Positions 47,210-58,291 of a stretch of 64,000 nt of DNA are shown here, in pieces. The DNA lies in the NCBI GenBank assembly GCA_018398805.1, contig JAGFBZ010000011.1:558001-622000 (forward strand), written 5' to 3'. The position numbers and the translations under genes are program-made. The notes below the pieces were generated by a model that saw only the letters and a list, made by a program, of their open reading frames with translations, did no database searches and was not told where the DNA came from. The DNA is from Hirundichthys speculiger (Eukaryota > Chordata > Actinopteri > Beloniformes > Exocoetidae). The stretch's first letter is position 1. Each line of letters begins with the position of its first letter.

Positions 47210-47774
47210 CTCACAATTCACTTCCCTCACCATGGAAATGCCAACTCTTTCCACAGTTCTTCCTTTATTTGCCCTCATGCCATGTTTTAAGATAAACTTT
47301 GTCAACATTTTTTTCATTGCTTAATGCGATTACTAAACGTCAGAGCCAAATGTCACTTAATCCACGTTACAGTTTGACCTCAGGGTCCTGAGTGTTTCTG
47401 GTGGAGTGACAAACACAAAATGTGGTCAACGTCTGTCTTGTGTGAGCAGGGATCAGCTCCTCATCTGTATCTGCAGAGCCTGAGGGACTCATCAAAACGA
47501 AGAATCCTTTGATTTGTTCTGAAAAACGCTGCTGGAAGAAAATTAACTCCTTAAATAGTTCATATTTACTGGACATCACTCTTTCTCTTACTGTGCTTTT
47601 GCACTATATAAACAAATGTAGATATTTCGGAGACAGCAAGTGTATCCCACAAAGGACACGGCTCCTGCAAAGTCACCAATGTGAGGTTTCTTTCAAGCAT
47701 CTCCCTCCCTCGTTTCATGACGCAGTGTGATAATACACCTGTGATTGCAGTGTTAATCAGGGCGTATCACCCAC

Positions 47775-47965
47775 CTTTTCCAGTTCGTCACGGATCAGCC
47801 GACCATCCTGGTTCACATCCAGGTATTTAAACATGGCATCCACCAGCGCTCTCTTCTCCTCCATGTCTCTCTGCTGGTTCTGCTCTCCAGTCTTCAGCAC
47901 TTTTGGTTGCATATCCAGCAGCATGCTCTTTAGCCTGTTGTACTCTGACATGGTACATGCACTGC
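47775..47965 (-). CDS. fstl4: fstl4-like exon: spacer and first EF-hand
   Basis: Internal coding exon of a secreted follistatin-like glycoprotein. The minus strand reads a pyrimidine-rich acceptor ending ttgcag, 191 coding bases entered in phase 1 (the first GC completes a codon), and the donor AAG|gtgggt. The 63 whole codons begin SACTMSEYNRLKSMLLD and end in a canonical 12-residue EF-hand loop, DVNQDGRLIRDE, with acidic or amide residues at positions 1, 3 and 5, Gly at 6 and Glu at 12. In FSTL4 and FSTL5 this segment links the Kazal domain to the EF-hand pair. The Cys near the start matches the conserved Cys just after the Kazal exon. The 'MFKY' stretch resembles FSTL5, while 'YNRLK', 'KRALV' and the next exon resemble FSTL4, so the paralogue call is moderate and the family call is strong. 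I compared with remembered family sequences, not a search. Confidence 0.92.
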
Positions 47966-48307
47966 CTGCAAGGGTAAACACACATATATGAATTATAAGC
48001 GTGTAGACTGGCTGTGAATGATATTTCAAGTGAAGGGGATCCACAGAAAAACAAATGAAAATTCATATTAAGACCCCTGGAAGCCTTGTGTCCTGATTTA
48101 CTTGTAACCCTGTTAAAAATTCATGAGAATGTATGTCTATCTGAATAAATGGGTACATAGCATGATAAATAGTTAAAATGGTTAAATATTGTTAACATAA
48201 AAGTTCAACATATTAGCCAGCAATGAGTTTATGTTACTCTATGAGACCTGGATTGTGCTCAATGAACCTGAAACTGCCATTTAAAAATGTATATTTTTTG
48301 GTTTTGG
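47966..48307. other. fstl4: Intron upstream of the first EF-hand exon
   Basis: The polypyrimidine tract and acceptor lie at 47966-47985. The rest is AT-rich without features. Confidence 0.6.
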
Positions 48308-48582
48308 AAGAAAATTAAATTAAATGGACTACACAGATATAATGCTTTCTAGATACCATCATGGTGCCACCAAGGCACTTTATAGTTGCCTCTCATTCAC
48401 CCATACACACCAGTGGGCAGCTGCTGCTATGCCCACTGGGGCATGGCAGCAAATTACCCCTAAATTAGGGTTCAGTGTCTTGCAGTGACACTTGAACACA
48501 TGGACAGTCAGAGCTGGGATTGAACCATCAACCTCAGGGTGACTGGATGACCCCTCTACCAGCTGAGCCACAGCTACTGGTT
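48308..48582 (-). mobile_element. tRNA-derived SINE
   Basis: On the minus strand the head reads TGGCTCAGCTGGTAGAG (box A) and GGTTCAATCCC (box B). The body has 'cagtgacacttgaacac'-type sequence, 'ggtgaatgagaggcaac' and 'aaagtgccttgg'. The tail is 'ctagaaagcattatatctgtgtagtccatttaa'-like, ending in TTAAT units. Layout and wording match a common teleost tRNA-SINE. The 63-codon frame at 48380-48571 is incidental. Confidence 0.8.
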
Positions 48583-50639
48583 AAAATGCCGTAAGTAAGT
48601 CTATGAGCCATTGCAGTGATGTGGGAATGTTTATTGGCAACTGTTTTGGAGAGCCGATGTGAGGTTTTCAGTAGGAGTGCAGCTGAGAGCTTGTCAACCA
48701 GGGTGGCTTGCTGTGACTGGTGGGGGACTAGCCGGCGGGTGTCCTGCTCGGCGACCCAGTAACATGTCGTCCTGGCGGTCCAGCTGTGCGTCACCAGGTC
48801 TTGACTTCAGTTGTGAGGGTGAGGAGGAGCTTCATTCATCTGGGTTACCATCATGCTTTACTGAGGACGTATCTTCCATCCCTTCCATCAGCATCGCGCC
48901 ATATCGCTGCGGGAGAGCGGTCGCCATCCTTCCCAACTTCGATCATGTTTTTTTTTTTTTTTTTGTGCAGGACCGTGAAATAACCGTTTTGTTTCTGGCC
49001 TCCCCAGAGCCTGCACCACAAACTGCGATAATCGCTTGGGTACCCATTGAATTTTGTTTAAAGTTTAAAAGCTGGCTTTTAGAGAATTAAGAGTTTAAGT
49101 TTGATATTCTGTTGAGCAATTGAAACTTAGTGTTTTATTAATGTCAGGTCTTTGATTTAAAAAAAAATTACTATTGCATATTGACAGTGTCTGGGAACAG
49201 TGAAAATTCCTATTTCTATTTTGACTGAATGTATGATTTTATTTTATTTGTTTAAACCTTTTCCACAACAGTAAAGGGTTAAACTCATATTTATCCTTTA
49301 CATTACTGCTTATACTCTACTATGGCAGTTGACATTAGCCTCCTGGCTAATCGAAGGCTGAAGAAGTATTAGAAGAAATCGGGTGCACACCCCAAATACA
49401 AGGGTAGGGGGCGCTACATACTCTAGGACTGAGGCTCACGGTTCAAACCCCACTGTGTGTCAGTTCGTGATTCTCAGCAAGGATCTGATGAGAATATGCA
49501 GACTAAATGAGAGCCCACAAATTAATAAGATGAAGCACTCAGTGTTTTCCATACACTTAAAAATCAATAATTATGCTAAACAAATTTGCCACTTGCTGTG
49601 AAGGACCGAAACAATTTGATAATCATGGATGGAGGGAAAGCAAACAAACACCAGAAACAGAGATTGCACAAAGCAAGTTTTTCATATGCTGTTCTTGTGT
49701 CCCTGCTCTGGTTTAGTACTACCTGTGCCCCTGCCTGATGGCAGCATGAGAGATGCTGATGGGAGGGCGAGAGCAGCAAGGCATACAAGCACGTAAGAAG
49801 CATTGAGATAAAACAAATAAAATAAAAAATGGGGGAAAACAACCCTCATATGAATAAGTCATTACACGACATCCCTCGCAGATCACTGCAAAGGAGGAGA
49901 CCCCCTGAGACTACATGACAGTGGAACTCATTGCAGAACATCCTGTAACATCTCAACAACCGTGAATGTTAACAAATACTTAATGGGGAACATGCTAGCT
50001 TCTCTAGAAGGTTCTATTTTAGCATTCTCGCTTTGATTTGCCTGTATTTATCTGTGCAGCACAACACCAACAAGGGTCAAGCTGGGCTACAGCAGCTGTT
50101 GCACTCGATCTTAAAGCATATAGTGATGCTTTTGTTCTGATGCATATGGATACATGCAAAATGGAACCGGGATAAAAAATAGTTTCCAGAGTGTCTCCTC
50201 AGCTCAAGAAAAGCTCATGTTCATGGGGATTATATCTTCTCCAATCTCAGAGACCACATACTCCACTTCAACATCAAGTGCTTGACCTGAGCTCCCTGCA
50301 GTGAGGAGGCCTCGGGGAACACCCAGGACTCACTAGAGAGATTATATCTCTTGAATAACTGGGGAAGTCCTCTGTGTTCTCCCAGTAACGCTGGCTGAGG
50401 TCTGAGGTGTTTCTGATCAGACCGTTGGCCGTATGAACCAGTTACAGATGGTTACTTGGAATCATAGGAAAGGCAAGAAATATTTGGTTGTTTTTTTTAT
50501 TCCTTTGCAGACTGTATGAATCCAAGATTTTTCATGTTTTCTTGTTAATAATCATCCATTTTTTTGTTTGGCAACAGTCCTGAACAGTCCTCCTTATTGT
50601 CCAAATAAGGAGGGGAATGAGAAAGAAAAAGCAAAATCA
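48583..50639. other. Unassigned; GC-rich patch and possible SINE scrap
   Basis: 48650-48950 is GC-richer and gives open frames on both strands without domains. A T-run lies at 48946-48964. 49381-49470 has a box B-like 'ggttcaaacccc' and may be a short SINE fragment. The remainder is featureless. Confidence 0.35.
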
Positions 50640-51050
50640 TGATGCCATTTAAAACAAGTGACCTCAAAAGGTGATTGTAATCATTATTTAGTAGAGAAGG
50701 GGTTTTTATGTAAGGCTTTGAGAAATAAAAATGGGGAGAGAATAGCCTTAATCAGCAAATGCATGAAAAAAATCAGTGAAATGTTTAAAAACAATGTTCA
50801 TCAAATAAAGATCAAAAAGGTTGTGGATATTCTGCCTTCAACAGTGCATGATACCATCAACCAACAAGGAATCTGGAGAAATTTCAGAGTGTAACAGAGA
50901 AGGGTATGATCCTGGATACCCACGATCCCCAACCACTGAGACAGCAGCACATGAAAAACCATTGATCTACACAAGATAGAAACACATGAAAACTGGTTAC
51001 TTTGAGAGGTTGCTGTGCACTAAAAAAAGAAAACAAAACACATTCAACAA
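50640..51050 (+). pseudogene. Possible Tc1/mariner transposase N-terminal scrap
   Basis: The plus-strand frame contains 'KKISEMFKNNVHQIKIKKVV' and, later, 'atctggagaaatttcagagt' followed by 'ctggatacccacgatcccca'. The nucleotide string resembles the 'aatctggagaaatctctg...gatgcccgtgatct' region of a Tc1-like HTH as I recall it. No ends found. Confidence 0.35.
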
Positions 51051-51296
51051 TGTTATTTAAAGATTTATAGCGCAAAACAAATAAAAAGAAGAAGTAGGGA
51101 ACCAAGGAGAATGCAAGAATGTCTTCTGCTGTACGTGTAAAGTGCTAAAAGCTGCACCTTCCAAACTTTTTTTCTTTTTTTTGAAAGAAAGTTGCAGATA
51201 TGAAATGCAAAAAATGAAGAATATTAAATGAAATTACGTTGCTCTGAAAAAAAAAATCTTGGGTTTATATATGAAATGTAAATGTAAGGATTTTTC

Positions 51297-51953
51297 ATCC
51301 ATCCATCCATCATCTATACCCGTTAAATCCTTTCCAGGGTCACAGCGATCTGCTGGAGTCTATCCCAGCTCTCTTCGGCCAAAAGGCAGAAGTTCACCCT
51401 GGACATGGCACCAGTCCATCGCAGGGCCAAACATAGACAACTACGCACAATCACTCCTATGGGCAATTTAGAACCACCAATTAACCTGAGATGAATGTCT
51501 TTGCAGTGTTGCAAAAACTGTGGTACGTGTACCACTGGTGGTACGAGAGCGCTCTCTTGTGGTGCGCGGGGGAACGTCAGGACTTTCCACATTTTCCCTT
51601 TTTTTAAAAATTAAATCGGAAACATACAATGCATTATAAATATGTTTCAAACGAAATTCAGGTAACAATAAATAACTAAAATAAGGAATAAACATCTCTC
51701 CTGTAAATTTAAAGCTAATTGAGAAGGCATATATGGCTAGATTTAAAAATTGGTCATCATGGGGGTACTCAGAGAGCTGAACAGTTTCTCAGGTGGTACG
51801 CAGTTTTAAAAGTTTGAGAACCACTGTGTCTTTGGACTGTGGGAGGAAGCTGGAGTACCCGGAGGAAACCCACGCAACCACGGGGAGAAGATGCAAACTA
51901 AGGTTCCTGCTGAGGTTCGAACCAGTAACCTTCTCGCTGTGAGTAGAAACTAG
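51297..51953 (-). mobile_element. SINE (same family as 24650), split by a hAT insertion
   Basis: Minus-strand SINE with a (GGAT)n tail at 51297-51312 and body words 'gatctgctggagtctatccc', 'aaaggcagaagttcaccctg'. After an insertion at 51504-51826 come 'ggagtacccggaggaaaccc' and box B 'ggttcgaacc'. The tRNA-like 5' head beyond about 51945 is missing, so this copy is truncated. No target duplication was seen. Confidence 0.85.
51504..51826. mobile_element. hAT MITE inserted in the SINE, perfect 8-bp TSD
   Basis: Ends CAGTGTTGCAAAAACTG and, reverse-complemented, CAGTGGTTCTCAAACTT. The perfect duplication TGTCTTTG (51496-51503 and 51827-51834) is derived from the SINE word 'atgtctttggact', which is whole in other copies. 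The interior has repeated 'gtggtacg' words. Confidence 0.92.
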
Positions 51954-54900
51954 TGGTTAAATTGCAGAGATCAAAAGTGGATGCCCTCTCTTTTCCTATC
52001 TAAGTTCACATTGTAGTAACTGTGTTTCCTGATAAAACTTGCTAAAGGCTCAGTATTTGGTTAGACTGTTTAGGGCTGGAAACTGTAGAAACACGGAGGA
52101 CTCAGCGGAAGAGCCCTCAGACCACCAGAAGATAAAATGGCTCATTGGAAAGTACAAAGAACGATTCTTGACATGTACTTCCAAAACTAATGAACAATTA
52201 GTTATGACTATAATACATAAAATGTGCTCCAGGATCAAAATTCACACATTTACTGTCTTTTGTGTTCTCATTAAAAAATTTCCTTGCATGTCTGACCTAT
52301 TTGGAAGTTTTACTTTGTAACAGTGGCTGTTTAACCTGTGGGGATAATACTTAAATGAAGACCTAAAAATCATCTTATTCCAAATACCCCTCATAAAGAT
52401 AACTCATGACTTCCATCCCTACTGTTGGGGGGGCTGGTTTAAAACAAGCATTATTTACCTGTTTCCTAACCTTTAGAGGTTTTTAGCATAACCTTTAAAA
52501 AAAGAGAAAGGCTTTCTCTGAAGTAGACGGCTACAAACCCATATGGTGCATCCTGAAGATGATAACATCTGACTTGCTTTGACATTTGGGTACAAGGACA
52601 CAGAGCTGTTCCTCAAAGGGCCAAGAAATCACAAAAATATAATTTTTTTAAATATTTTCCAAAGGTGAATAACATAATAATAACATAATTCTTTACAATG
52701 GGTCATGAACATGTACATGAATTTAATTTTTAATGTATGATTAATGATTTCTAAAACACAGATGGGTATAGCTAACATCAATCAAGCAGGAATGAAATGA
52801 TTATTCGAGACTGTTTTGAGCAAGGAAAAAACATATATCTGCTGTAGATTCAACAGTTCAGTGCTGTCCTATACATCATAAAAGATGAAAATAAAATTTA
52901 AAGGCTGTTAGATGAACATTTTTTGTGCCATACCTGCTTTGATGAATTGCATACAGATGCAAGTCATGGTGCATATAAAATTTACGAGACTGGAACTTGT
53001 ATTTTCAAGGACCTCTAATTTGTAGTACTCAGATCTGGTTATCAAGTACATCTATCAAGGTGTTTGGCTTCACGTTGGAGGTCAACTCAGAAAACAGCAA
53101 GTTACAAAAAGGAAGTAAATCAGTCAAATAAATCTCAGTTAGCTCTTGTTTGTTTTTGAGAGGACTGTGTTGAGTGTGACAGGTACTCAATCACACTCAT
53201 GCAGATGCAAAGAAAGCTCCAAGAAACAGACTTCCTCAACTGATGACACCTCTGCTGTGCCGCTTGCGACATGAAGACTCGCACACCTGCACAGCAGGCG
53301 ATGGACGCTCTTCTCTAGAGGCAGGCAGTCAAGTCAAGGTCTTGGCTTAATCCCCCGTTCAATGTTACTCCTGCGAGGTGAACAAGGCGTGAGATGGTTC
53401 AGATATGAGGGATCATCACCTGACTGTCATCTCTGTCCCTATTTTTGAAAGGAAAATAAATTCGCTCCAGTGTTGATTTACTGTCACGTATTGAGAAAGC
53501 AAACCTCGCTTTGCTCAAAGTCGATCTTCCCCTGTCTGACAGGCGAGTGTTGTGTAGTAAAAAGCAAACGGGTTTGGTTAGGAAATTGATGTTCATTTTA
53601 AGATTGAACTGTACACCAAAAGTGTATTTCACTTTTTACTAATGACAGAGGGAAGTAGCAAATTATTCAGAAGGCCTACAGACCATCATGTTCCTGAGCA
53701 GAAAGTGAATGTTACACCTGGACATTACACCGAATCACGCTTGCTTTTCATGCTTTATGTACACGCCATGTCCTCGATTTAGCTTTCCTTCATTTTTGCT
53801 GGAGCACAAGCTGCAGCTCTGGCAGAGAAATATCTGTCTGCATTACAGTGCATCCACCCCTGACTCTGCTTTATTGTTCTAGAGGGACCAGGACTCTCTT
53901 TATTGCCCGTTTGAAATGTTAGCTGCTTAAGTGAGTGATCCGAAGCTGCTCGCACCATGGACGCCCAATGTCCCGGAGACGAAGCTGCTCTGCACTATTC
54001 AAAACATCCTCCAAGCTCTTACATCATAAATGTCAGGCAGGGAGAAACAAACAGAAAGACAGATAGTCAGTAAAGAAATTCTGTCATGTGGAAGCTAAAG
54101 GATGGCATCAGAAGATGAAAAGTCATTTATTTAAAAAAGAGAAGAACTTATAGAAGGCCTGAAAAGGAAGTGAAAAAAAAAAAAATTCAATGAGAATATG
54201 ACATTAGGATGGAAAGCCTGCTGGTTATTTTGCAAAGCTGCGTTCCTTTGTAAGGCGGAAATGCAGATGATAAAATCCAGAAAATAGACATCATGCTACA
54301 GTCCATTGAAATAATTATATAAATTGAAAAAAAAATGTTGACGTAAAAACAAAACATTGAAAAAAAAGGTATTATCTACAGTGGGTTTTATGAGGCCCTA
54401 ATAAAATAAAGCATCCTCCAATCAAACACCATATGCTAGAACACACATGGCAGAACTATGGAGGTTTCCACTGAAAACACCTTGTAACCAGAATCATTCA
54501 TGAAATCTTAGTAAATAAGTAAGAATGCCTGTAAGTTAGTGAGCGTGCTCACGAAGCTCAACCATTAGCATAAACTCTGCCCAGGGAGCACCAATATGTG
54601 TCGTAAAAGTGCAGAGTACCGCGTGATTCACGTGATCTCAAAAGCTTCGGCTAAACTCCCAATCTAACGAATCCAGCTCAGGAGGCAGCGCTGGCGAGCG
54701 CTCCGCTCTTGATATGCTCTCCGATGAGGCCTGAGAATCGAGAAAAATAAAACAAAACAAAACCAAAAGAAAAAAAATCAGACTCACAACTCTTCTGCTT
54801 CCTGTGTAACCATGACTTAGGTCATAACAAGCAGCTCAACTGTAGGTCCGTTTACACCCGCCCGCCAACCCTCCCTCCAAAAAAAAGAAAAAAAAAAGAT

Positions 54901-57308
54901 TAAATATTAATATCTAAATATGGATACAGAGTGAAGTGGTTGTACATCAGAACAAAAAATAAAATAAATAAATAAAACTCTTCAATACCTCTTGGAGTTC
55001 TTGAATATGACTAAGAGAGAGAGAGAGAGTGAAGGAAAATCCAAGGTAAAAAAAAACCTCCCTACAACGCCCTGCAGCATGTAAAACTGCTCCATGTGAA
55101 ATTTATGTCTGCCTGACCTCCTCTGGCCGAGATGATGGGATTATTTACTGCCAGGCCGCCTGTGTGCTGCTCAGATGCAATCGTGATGGACCTCCCTTCC
55201 AGATAATTATGGATATGATAGACGCTCTTTGCTCCTGAGGGCATCAGGGCCTGAGAGAGCGGAGCCAATCTTGGAAGGGTGACACAAGTCTCAGGAGATC
55301 CCCATACTGCGTAAGCGAACTTGGCAGCTGTTTAAATCAGCTTCCTCGAGGCTTTAGAATTTATTCAGCATTTCTTCTGTGACTTTCGTGACGTAAAATA
55401 CATGCCTTTCTCTATTTCAACCTGGTCTTTGTGCATTTACTATATTCTTAACTTTTGAAAAAAGGAAAAAAAAAAAAACAAGCTTAACATTTAGTGCATC
55501 CTGGGTGTTTTTCTGGGGAGGGCTCCAGCTAGTTGGAGGCCCTGGGGATAACGTGAGACTCACTCAGGGACATAGAGGAAGTTGCTTAAGGGAGGGAACT
55601 CTGGGACTTAAAGTCTTGAATAAGTTGGGGAATGGATCACAAGCTACAAATAAGATTTCAAGAACCTGATAAATTATTAAGTGCAGCATCATCTGTGAAT
55701 TGAGTGTAAGCACATGAGGAGGAATGTGCTTCGTTAAACCATTTTATAAATGAGGCCCCTGAGAAACACTGGTCTAATCATTACAGTCAAATGACTGGGT
55801 TTAATTCCAGCAGAAGGAAGTAGTGCGGCTGCTGGCAGAAGCCACAGTGGTATACTGGCGACAAACTGGAACATTACGGGATGCTGAATCTCTGCCAGCT
55901 TCAACTACTTTAAATTCAAAAGTTTAAAAGTCACGAAGGATCTGCGGCGTATGTCCTGGTGCCTGATAGCTTTCGTAGTTTGAATCAATGCCTCAGGGTG
56001 ATCTAGAGGTATACTGATTCTCTGTGCGTAAGAGTGAAAAAAGAAAAGAAAAAAAAAACAAACACATTTATTCTAACAAATAAATTCTGCATGTTAAAGA
56101 CAGAATCCAGCTCTGGAAAATGCGCAGCGAATAAAGACAAGCAGCAAGTGAGCCAGAATGCTAAAAAGATGTTGTTTGAGCAGCATCTGTGAATGCTGAA
56201 CAGCAGAAGGAGTGAAGAGAGTTGAAGAGAATTTTGTAGGGGGCTGGGTCAACATCAACAGCAGCGTGCTTGAGAGGCAGATTAGGAATATGAGCTGTCA
56301 AAGTATGAGGATGTCACTGACGTATTATTTAAGGAGTCAACTGATAAGATCAGCTCATACTCTCCGCGGTTGACCAGTAAATGACAATCAAGGTTGAAGT
56401 GATGGATGACATAACATCTTTGCTCTCTGCAGTAATATCCTACGTGTTCTTGCTCTTGATAGTGCAAAAAGTATTGTCATATCACACCAGTGCAAAGTGA
56501 TGCTTTACGGTTTAAATTGACCCTTACGTTTACCAGCGACATATGACCTACACTGATATAAAATGATTCTCCTAGATTTCCTGAGTACAGACAAGCTGTC
56601 GGCCAGTTTGCCTCACCATCCATTCAGTGGATCTGTGCGTCCCCTGGAAGCCTTATCAGAGCCCATGCAGCTTGTTGGCAATGAAATGAGAAACCTTTTG
56701 CAACACCAAAGCTATTGGCACAGCAGCGAAGGAGAAATTGTACGCTAGCATTCACCACCTGCCTATGTGTCTATCCGAAAGCCTGTCATCTTAAGACTAC
56801 CTTCTCAAATTGTACATCAGGTCTATACATATCAGGCCTCTATCTCTTTCTCTCTCACTGTCTGGATTATACTTCATGTCACAAGAAATCCCACTTAACT
56901 AAAGTAAACTATGACTTTCAGACATATGCAAAGTTGAGTACATCAATTCCAACACACTGGGGTTTTAGAGTCCATTTCCTTCACGTAAAAAAGTAATTAT
57001 TGTAAATAATTGTATTCTCCCAGATAAATAGGTGTTTGATAGACAACGTGCAGTCCCCATTACTGGCCTTTTGTATCGATGTGTCATCTAAACTTTCAGT
57101 GGATTGCTTATCTTAATGCACTGTCATCAAAATACACAGCTGAATCATTTGCTGCTCATTATACTTATACTTATATCAGCATAAATACAGCTTTCACCAC
57201 TATTTCAGTGTGCAGGTAATATGTCTATATTAGAATAAGCCTATATCAAAAGCATGAATGACTCATTATTGTGATGTTTTTTTCATTTAATTTAGGCATT
57301 TGCATGTG
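51954..57308. other. fstl4: Unassigned intronic sequence
   Basis: No exon (in particular no Kazal exon) and no clear repeat in 5.3 kb. It contains A-runs (54170, 54870, 55450) and a GA microsatellite near 55015-55030. A complex stretch at 55060-55320 looks selectively unusual, being non-repetitive and GC-balanced, with a 'gattatttactgcc' core. Minor frames show no domain. Confidence 0.45.
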
Positions 57309-57416
57309 ATTGGTCCTAGGGCTGGGCGATTTTATCGATTCTGCGATATCTATCGATATTTTATTTCCCCAGATAGTATCAATTTTTCCGCCGCGGGTAT
57401 CGATATTCTAAGCTCC

Positions 57417-57460
57417 CTTCAAAACCCCCGTGTCCCGCATGGGACACGAGGGTTTTGAAG
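57417..57460. repeat. 20-bp inverted repeat near the left end of the hAT element
   Basis: Arms 57417-57436 (CTTCAAAACCCCCGTGTCCC) and 57441-57460 pair with one mismatch across the 4-base loop GCAT. Confidence 0.92.
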
Positions 57461-57539
57461 TCCTCCAGCCTCTAGTGTCGTTGTAGAGCAATTCTAACAA
57501 GTTATCCAGAGCTAGCGCTGAGCTGAGCCAGTCAAGAGA

Positions 57540-57835
57540 ATGGCAGTGAGTATAAATCCAGCGCCTGCGTGCTTAAAAGCAGATGTGTGGGAGCAGTTCG
57601 GGTTTAAAAAGAAAAAGGAAAGCGAAGATTTAAACAAAAGTATGGCGGTTTGCAAGCTGTGTCACACAAACGTGAAGTACTCTGGAAATACCATCAACCT
57701 GCGAGGCGAGACCACCTGAAACATCACCACCCGGACATGGTAATGCTAACTGAGAGCGAGCCAAACTGTATTTGTCAGGATTTGAGACCGTATTCACTGG
57801 TGGAAAACGCTGGCTTTAAGGGCTGTTTACTCTCA
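57540..57835 (+). pseudogene. hAT transposase N-terminus with BED zinc finger (frameshifted)
   Basis: From the ATG at 57540 the frame reads ADVWEQFGFKKKK and AVCKLCHTNVKYSGNT, the aromatic 'VW..FGF' and CxxC half of a BED finger, then runs into a stop at 57717. The His half ('DHLKHHHPD') continues in another frame, showing a one-step frameshift near 57700. 'LRPYSLVENAGFK' follows, matching the conserved 'xxPxSxVExxGF' segment after the BED domain in hAT transposases. Confidence 0.85.
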
Positions 57836-57934
57836 CGGTAATGTGTCACAGTTATCTTGTCGCGGGATGCCGCAGTTAGCGCGGTCTCCACTATTTTATT
57901 CAACGCCACAACTGAGAGGGACAATCACGAACTA

Positions 57935-58130
57935 GCTAAACTTACAAAACACTTTTTGCCACTTCCTCACCGTCTCGGCCGTATCCAGAACCCAAATTCA
58001 TCGCAATCTCCTCCATGAATTACTAGAATATGTTCTGTCTTTGTAGTGTGAACGAAAAATCGTACAGATGTGGGTACTTCCTCATTTCTTTGATGACGCT
58101 GATGTAGAATTGACCAATCAGAGGTCTTCT
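57935..58130 (-). pseudogene. MADF-domain remnant, minus strand of the hAT element
   Basis: The minus strand carries 'atgaggaagtacccacatct', 'gtaattcatggag' and 'acggccgagacggtgaggaa', near-identical to the MADF frame at 8548-8793. Small insertions and deletions break the frame. It points toward the BED-finger remnant, so the two are convergent. Confidence 0.8.
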
Positions 58131-58291
58131 TTCTCTCCTCTCTGCAACACTGTCTGCGATCACCTACCTTTCAGTTCAATTAATTCAAACATTCACAAGA
58201 TGTCACCAAAATCGCTTCTTCTTTCAGAAAATAATGTAAATACATCTTAAGACAAATATCGATATATATTGTGTATAGCCCTAATTGGTCC

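Larger units (their letters stand above)
40188..47774 (-). other. fstl4: Intron between the two fstl4-like EF-hand exons
   Basis: Phase-0 intron of 7,587 bases with GT/AG ends on the minus strand (donor gtgggt at 47774-47769, acceptor ttgttag ending at 40188). It contains a possible LINE scrap, a 1.27-kb DNA element (42024-43289), two copies of one small hAT element and a Tc1/mariner relic. The remaining unique stretches (40188-41180, 41520-42020, 43680-44600, 45950-46820, 47220-47770) show no further exon-like frame. Confidence 0.85.
57317..58283 (+). mobile_element. hAT derivative with BED-finger transposase and convergent MADF remnants
   Basis: Ends TAGGGCTGGGCGATTTTATC and, reverse-complemented, TAGGGCTATACACAATATAT. 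A perfect 8-bp duplication, ATTGGTCC, lies at 57309-57316 and 58284-58291. Inside, in order, are a near-perfect 20-bp hairpin (57417-57460), a BED-type zinc-finger remnant on the plus strand (57540-57835), and a MADF remnant on the minus strand (about 58130-57935) matching the module at 8570-8905. The catalytic RNase-H-like core is absent, deleted between the two remnants. Confidence 0.88.

Noticed and set aside
48534..48794. Minus-strand frame considered as the Kazal exon of the follistatin-like gene
   Set aside because: No Kazal cysteine spacing and no 'CGSDG'-type motif.
49381..49470. Box B-like 'ggttcaaacccc' considered as a tRNA gene
   Set aside because: No box A at the right spacing and no cloverleaf. 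At best a SINE scrap.
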